Assembly: GCA_965248175.1 (NCBI GenBank)
Contig: OZ252093.1
Location: 310,001-374,000 of the forward strand
Length of the DNA stretch: 64,000 bases
Reading direction: 5' to 3'
Source of the DNA: VXPQ01 sp965248175
Lineage (GTDB): Bacteria > Bacteroidota > Rhodothermia > Rhodothermales > VXPQ01
This document shows, in pieces, positions 60,521-64,000 of this stretch. Within the stretch, counting starts at the first letter, position 1, and the number at the start of each line of letters is the position of its first letter. The notes under the pieces are model-generated. The model searched no databases and had not been told where the DNA came from. It worked only from the letters and a program-made list of their open reading frames with translations. A program made the translations under genes and the position numbers.

Positions 60521-62590
60521 ATGGATACCCCTTCTTCCGGAACGAAGTCACCTGCCTTTACACCGTACATCCCGGCATCGCAATCCTTGCCTGAGATTAC
60601 GGTCAAGGCAGTGATTCTCGGCTTTATCCTGTCGGCTGTGCTGGCCGGAGCGAATGCCTACCTGGGACTCAAGGTCGGCCTGACCGTGTCCGCTTCCATT
60701 CCGGCGGCGGTCATGTCCATGGCGATCCTGCGCTTTTTCCGCACATCGAATATTCTCGAAAACAATATCGTGCAAACGGCCGCGTCGGCAGGTGAATCCC
60801 TTGCGGCAGGCGTGATCTTTACGTTGCCCGCGTTGCTGATGCTGCAATACTGGCAAGGGTTCGACTTTCTGGCCACGATGTCGATTGCGCTTACGGGAGG
60901 CGTGCTTGGCGTGTTGTTCACCATCCCCTTGCGGAGAGCGCTCATTATCGAGGCCCAGCTTCATTTTCCGGAAGGCGTGGCCACGGCCGAAGTGCTCAAG
61001 GCAGGTGCGGAAGGGGGCGAAGGCGCCCGGTATATCGCTCTTGCGGGCGTGGCGGGCGCTGCACTGAAACTGTTCCAGACGGGATTTCGTCTCGTGGCGG
61101 ACTCGGCAGCGGGCGCTGTACATGCAGGCCGGGCGGTCTTCGGATATGGCACCGAACTGGGCGTAGCCCTGCTCGGAGTAGGATACATCGTCGGATTGAA
61201 CATCGCCATACTGGTGTTTGCAGGCGGCCTGATTTCCTGGCTGTTCGGCATTCCCATCTATACAGCGATCGCCTCGCCGGAGGAACTGGCGGCGATTACG
61301 GAGGGAGCCACGGGATACGAGGCGGCGCTTGCGGTGTGGAGCGCGCGCATTCGGTACCTCGGCGTCGGCGCCATGGCCATTGGGGGCGTCTGGGCGCTGG
61401 TCTCGCTTGTCAAGCCCATCAAGAACGGCATTCTGTCTTCGCTGGACGCCGTCCGGCAGGCCCGATCGGGACATCGTTCGGAAGTGGTGCGGACCGACCG
61501 GGACACGCCCATTCACATCGTCCTGTGGGGCGCCCTCGCCATGGCCGTGCCGATTTTCGTCAGTTTCCTGCTCATTGTAGACCAGGAAGCGCTCGGCATC
61601 ACGGCAGGGTTGTACTGGGGGACGCTTGCCCTCGCCCTGGTTTTCGCCCTGCTGGCCGGGTTCCTTTTTTCGTCTGTAGCCGGGTATATGGCCGGCCTCG
61701 TGGGATCGTCGAATAATCCCATCTCCGGAGTGACGATCGCTACGATCCTGAGCACATCGCTGTTGCTGCTCTGGATTCTCGGATCGCAAATCAATTTTGC
61801 CGTCGACGCGATGCAAGCCACCACGGCGGCGGCTACCGCCATTCTGGTCGGTGCGGTCGTATGCTGTGCGGCAGCTATCGCCGGAGATAATATGCAGGAC
61901 CTGAAAGCGGGGTATCTCGTAGGCGCCACGCCGTACAAGCAACAAATCATGCAGATCGTGGGGGTCGTGGCCGCCGCACTGGTGCTGGCGCCCATTCTGG
62001 ACCTGTTGTTTCAGGCATACGGTCTCGGCGATGTGTTCCCGAGAGAGGGTATGGACCCGTCGCAGGCTCTTCAGGCCCCGCAAGCAACGCTCATGAGTTC
62101 GGTCGCCGACGGCGTATTCCGGCAGGATTTGCCGTGGAATATGATCATAGCCGGAGCGCTCATTGCCGCGGTCATCATTGTTCTCGACAAGTACCTGGAG
62201 CATCGCGGCGCTGAATTTCGCATGCCGGTGCTGGCCGTCGCCGTCGGCATTTATTTGCCGCTGGAGTTGACCGTCCCCATTTTCATCGGCGGACTGGCAG
62301 CCTTTTTCGCCAAACGTTCGTTGCGCCGCCGCAAGGATCAGATCGGCGATGAAACAGCGTACGAAGAGGCCGTGCAGCGGGCAGGCCGACGAGGGCTGTT
62401 GTTCGCTTCCGGGCTAATCACGGGCGAGGCCCTGGTAGGTATCCTGCTGGCCATCCCGTTCGCGGCCGCACAGAATACAGCCGTTCTCAAACTGGCGCCG
62501 GAGGGCTTCGAACCGGTAGCCAATGCGCTCGGACTGGTTGCGTTCGGCTGCTTCATTGTGTGGATGTACCGCGTGGCCCGGAGCACCTGA
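60521..62590 (+). CDS. OPT-family oligopeptide transporter
   Basis: 689 residues, a proton-coupled importer family. The N-terminal motif is AVILGFILSAVLAGANAYLGLKVGLTVSASIP; other helices include AVVCCAAAIAGDNMQDLKAGYLVGATPYKQQ (residues near 445-475) and VGIYLPLELTVPIFIGGLAAFF. About 14-16 hydrophobic segments. Substrate may be peptides or iron chelates; bacterial OPTs are poorly studied. It is divergent from gnd. Confidence 0.93.
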   Translation: MDTPSSGTKSPAFTPYIPASQSLPEITVKAVILGFILSAVLAGANAYLGLKVGLTVSASIPAAVMSMAILRFFRTSNILENNIVQTAASAGESLAAGVIFTLPALLMLQYWQGFDFLATMSIALTGGVLGVLFTIPLRRALIIEAQLHFPEGVATAEVLKAGAEGGEGARYIALAGVAGAALKLFQTGFRLVADSAAGAVHAGRAVFGYGTELGVALLGVGYIVGLNIAILVFAGGLISWLFGIPIYTAIASPEELAAITEGATGYEAALAVWSARIRYLGVGAMAIGGVWALVSLVKPIKNGILSSLDAVRQARSGHRSEVVRTDRDTPIHIVLWGALAMAVPIFVSFLLIVDQEALGITAGLYWGTLALALVFALLAGFLFSSVAGYMAGLVGSSNNPISGVTIATILSTSLLLLWILGSQINFAVDAMQATTAAATAILVGAVVCCAAAIAGDNMQDLKAGYLVGATPYKQQIMQIVGVVAAALVLAPILDLLFQAYGLGDVFPREGMDPSQALQAPQATLMSSVADGVFRQDLPWNMIIAGALIAAVIIVLDKYLEHRGAEFRMPVLAVAVGIYLPLELTVPIFIGGLAAFFAKRSLRRRKDQIGDETAYEEAVQRAGRRGLLFASGLITGEALVGILLAIPFAAAQNTAVLKLAPEGFEPVANALGLVAFGCFIVWMYRVARST

Positions 62591-62665
62591 TCGTTAAGGC
62601 GCCGTACGCTGCACACCCGACCTGCATCAGACGTTATCGGCCTTAATTACCACCTGTTTGCACCT

Positions 62666-63352
62666 ATGAAACTCGTTTATTTCGGCCATTCTGCTTTCCA
62701 GTTCGAAACAAGGGGCACGACACTCCTCGTGGATCCCTGGATCACCGGTAATCCCCGGGCGGAAGGCATTATATCGCCGGACGAACTGAACCCTGACGTC
62801 ATCTTTCTTACGCATGCGCACCAGGATCACCTCGGGGATGCGCCGGAAATCGCCAAACGATCGGGGGCGCTCGTGGTCAGCAATTACGAAATCACCAGTT
62901 ATTTCTCGAGGGTACACGGGCACGACAACGTGCTTGCCATGAATACGGGCGGGGCCTGGACCTTCGACTGGGGCAAGGCCCACCAAACCTATGCCCGCCA
63001 TTCGTCGTCCTTTCCGGACGGGGGTTACGGAGGAAATCCCAACGGGTTTGTGTTCGAAGTCGAGGGCAAGTCGGTGTACGCAGCGGGAGATACCTGCGCC
63101 TTTGCCGAAATGGAATGGATCGGCGACGATTTTGACCTGGATATCGTGCTGCTGCCGATAGGCGATTGCTTTACTTCAGGTATTCGCGATGCAGTGCGCG
63201 CGGCAAAGTTGCTGCGTCCCAGGCTCACCGTGCCGGTGCATTACAATACGTTTCCGCCCATCGAGGTAGACGTGAGCGAATGGGAGCAGCTTATGGAAGA
63301 AGCGGGTTTCGCTGCGCGGGTGCTCGAACCTGGAGATGTTCTCGAGGTATAG
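62666..63352 (+). CDS. UPF0173-type metal-dependent hydrolase
   Basis: 228 residues of the metallo-beta-lactamase fold. MKLVYFGHSAFQFETRG, then LVDPWITGNP, the metal motif FLTHAHQDHLGDA (an Ala where Gly is common), then HSSSFPDGGYGGNPNGF, VYAAGDTCAFAEMEWI (Asp ligand) and VPVHYNTFPPIEVD (His). Substrate unknown. Forms a pair with the phosphoesterase 47 bases downstream. Confidence 0.92.
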   Translation: MKLVYFGHSAFQFETRGTTLLVDPWITGNPRAEGIISPDELNPDVIFLTHAHQDHLGDAPEIAKRSGALVVSNYEITSYFSRVHGHDNVLAMNTGGAWTFDWGKAHQTYARHSSSFPDGGYGGNPNGFVFEVEGKSVYAAGDTCAFAEMEWIGDDFDLDIVLLPIGDCFTSGIRDAVRAAKLLRPRLTVPVHYNTFPPIEVDVSEWEQLMEEAGFAARVLEPGDVLEV

Positions 63353-63399
63353 CGGCTGTTTGCCGCAGGCCCGTTAGCGAATCGTAACCGGACACGCCT

Positions 63400-63915
63400 G
63401 TGAAGCTTGGTATCATCTCGGACACGCACGGTTATTTTCATCCGGCGATCGCAACATACTTCAACTGGGTGGACCGCATCCTGCATGCCGGGGATGTCGG
63501 CGCCGTGGATATTCTGGATCGACTCGAAGAGATTGCTCCCGTACAGGCCGTTTGGGGCAATGTAGACGGGCCGGACATCCGGTTCCGCACCATAGGTGTG
63601 TTGCGAACCGAAGTGGACGGCGTACGCATTTGCATGACGCATATCGGGGGGAGTCCGGGACGCTGGGATCCCTTGATATCCGGGGCGCTCGCCGCCGATC
63701 CCCCGGATATCTTCATCTGTGGACACAGCCACATCCTCCGCATTGAACGGGTGTGCAATCCCCCGAATATGCTGTACATTAATCCTGGCGCCGCCGGTCG
63801 TCAGGGACTTCACCGGGTCAAGACGTGCGTGGTGCTGGAAATAACCGAAGGCAGCGCCCGGAAAGCGGATGTCGTGCACCTTGACGACAAACCATCGCAG
63901 GGTCATTTGTCCTGA
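63400..63915 (+). CDS. YfcE/MJ0936-type metallophosphoesterase
   Basis: 171 residues from GTG 63400. Metal motifs: ISDTHGY, LHAGDVGAVDIL, AVWGNVDGPD, MTHIGGSPGRW, FICGHSHI and NPGAAGRQG. Typical of YfcE phosphodiesterases, two metals. The start is GTG, as no ATG precedes ISDTHG. The stop overlaps the next gene as TGATG. Confidence 0.93.
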   Translation: MKLGIISDTHGYFHPAIATYFNWVDRILHAGDVGAVDILDRLEEIAPVQAVWGNVDGPDIRFRTIGVLRTEVDGVRICMTHIGGSPGRWDPLISGALAADPPDIFICGHSHILRIERVCNPPNMLYINPGAAGRQGLHRVKTCVVLEITEGSARKADVVHLDDKPSQGHLS

Positions 63916-64000
63916 TGGGTACCGATTCAGACACATCTTCCATGCGAAGCGAACGGTTCGACCTGCGTGCCCTGTACGAGACGAGCCGCCTTTTGAGCAC
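63915..64000 (+). CDS. Start of a further gene, GAF-type regulatory protein likely
   Basis: Begins MGTDSDTSSMRSERFDLRAL, then YETSRLLS at the edge, the opening seen in GAF-domain proteins such as SpoIIE-type phosphatases or histidine kinases. Only 28 residues are visible. Its ATG overlaps the YfcE-like stop, so it is co-translated. Confidence 0.5.
   Translation, partial: MGTDSDTSSMRSERFDLRALYETSRLLS

Noticed and set aside
1..64000. CRISPR arrays, insertion sequences, prophage genes, rRNA
   Set aside because: No regularly spaced short repeats, transposase, integrase or phage structural gene was seen; the only large repeats are the barrel array and the 30-bp unit.

Overview
The window looks like chromosomal DNA of a Rhodothermales-type bacterium (Rhodothermota, on the old Bacteroidota fringe). 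The reasons are a high-GC genome, secreted proteins ending in a Por-type C-terminal sorting domain (motif YPNPFNP, then GVYLYRIEAG, then a Lys end), a PorV/PorQ-like outer-membrane protein, a DUF5916 surface protein, and a Tgt without zinc-ligand cysteines. The assignment is an inference from protein style; there is no rRNA in the window.

Layout. 1-8.3 kb: housekeeping genes (clpB without its N-domain, running off the left edge; a DUF493 protein; uxuA; nadE; pgl-zwf). 8.3-19.1 kb: an accessory, defence-like island with a RES/Xre toxin-antitoxin pair, a HigA-ImmA/IrrE fusion, a nitroreductase, a Fic protein, an AT-rich three-gene cassette (two tiny polyproline-tailed proteins around a DUF6338-like membrane protein), a type ISP/IIG restriction-modification enzyme with a frameshift near its end, a DUF2283 protein and a RhuM remnant. 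19.2-22 kb: DinB-like protein, PPK2, a membrane protein, a VOC protein. 22.3-30.2 kb: polysaccharide use and cell surface (GH10 xylanase, a broken GH5-CBM6 enzyme meeting a truncated secreted protein head to head, DUF5916 protein, TPR lipoprotein). 30.3-36.7 kb: a tandem array of four small outer-membrane barrel genes alternating with orphan sorting-domain fragments, led by a zinc metallopeptidase whose 3' end is the evident source of the fragments. 36.9-41.8 kb: PpiC foldase, PorV/PorQ protein and a truncated secreted protein fused to a truncated RraA-like gene. 42-44.6 kb: cupin, then an accessory pocket (HTH protein, nucleotidyltransferase-fold protein, DUF6933 protein) beside tRNA-Leu(CAA). 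44.8-64 kb: core genes, with dgoD; a long leftward run clpX, AI-2E transporter, tgt, ispH, methyltransferase, two lipoproteins, M20 peptidase; then an outer-membrane protein, an NDUFA9-like protein, pfkA, gntK, gnd, an OPT transporter, UPF0173, a YfcE-like phosphoesterase and the start of a further gene.

How it fits together. zwf, pgl, gntK, gnd and pfkA cover glycolysis entry and the oxidative pentose phosphate route; uxuA and dgoD feed hexuronates and galactonate, which fits the GH10/GH5 plant-polymer enzymes. The surface-secretion genes (PorV, PpiC, sorting-domain proteins, barrels) suggest a Por-like secretion route. The most unusual things are the mosaic barrel/sorting-domain array, the polyproline-DUF6338 cassette, and two recombination joints (about 24.4 and 41.57 kb) that have each broken two genes.
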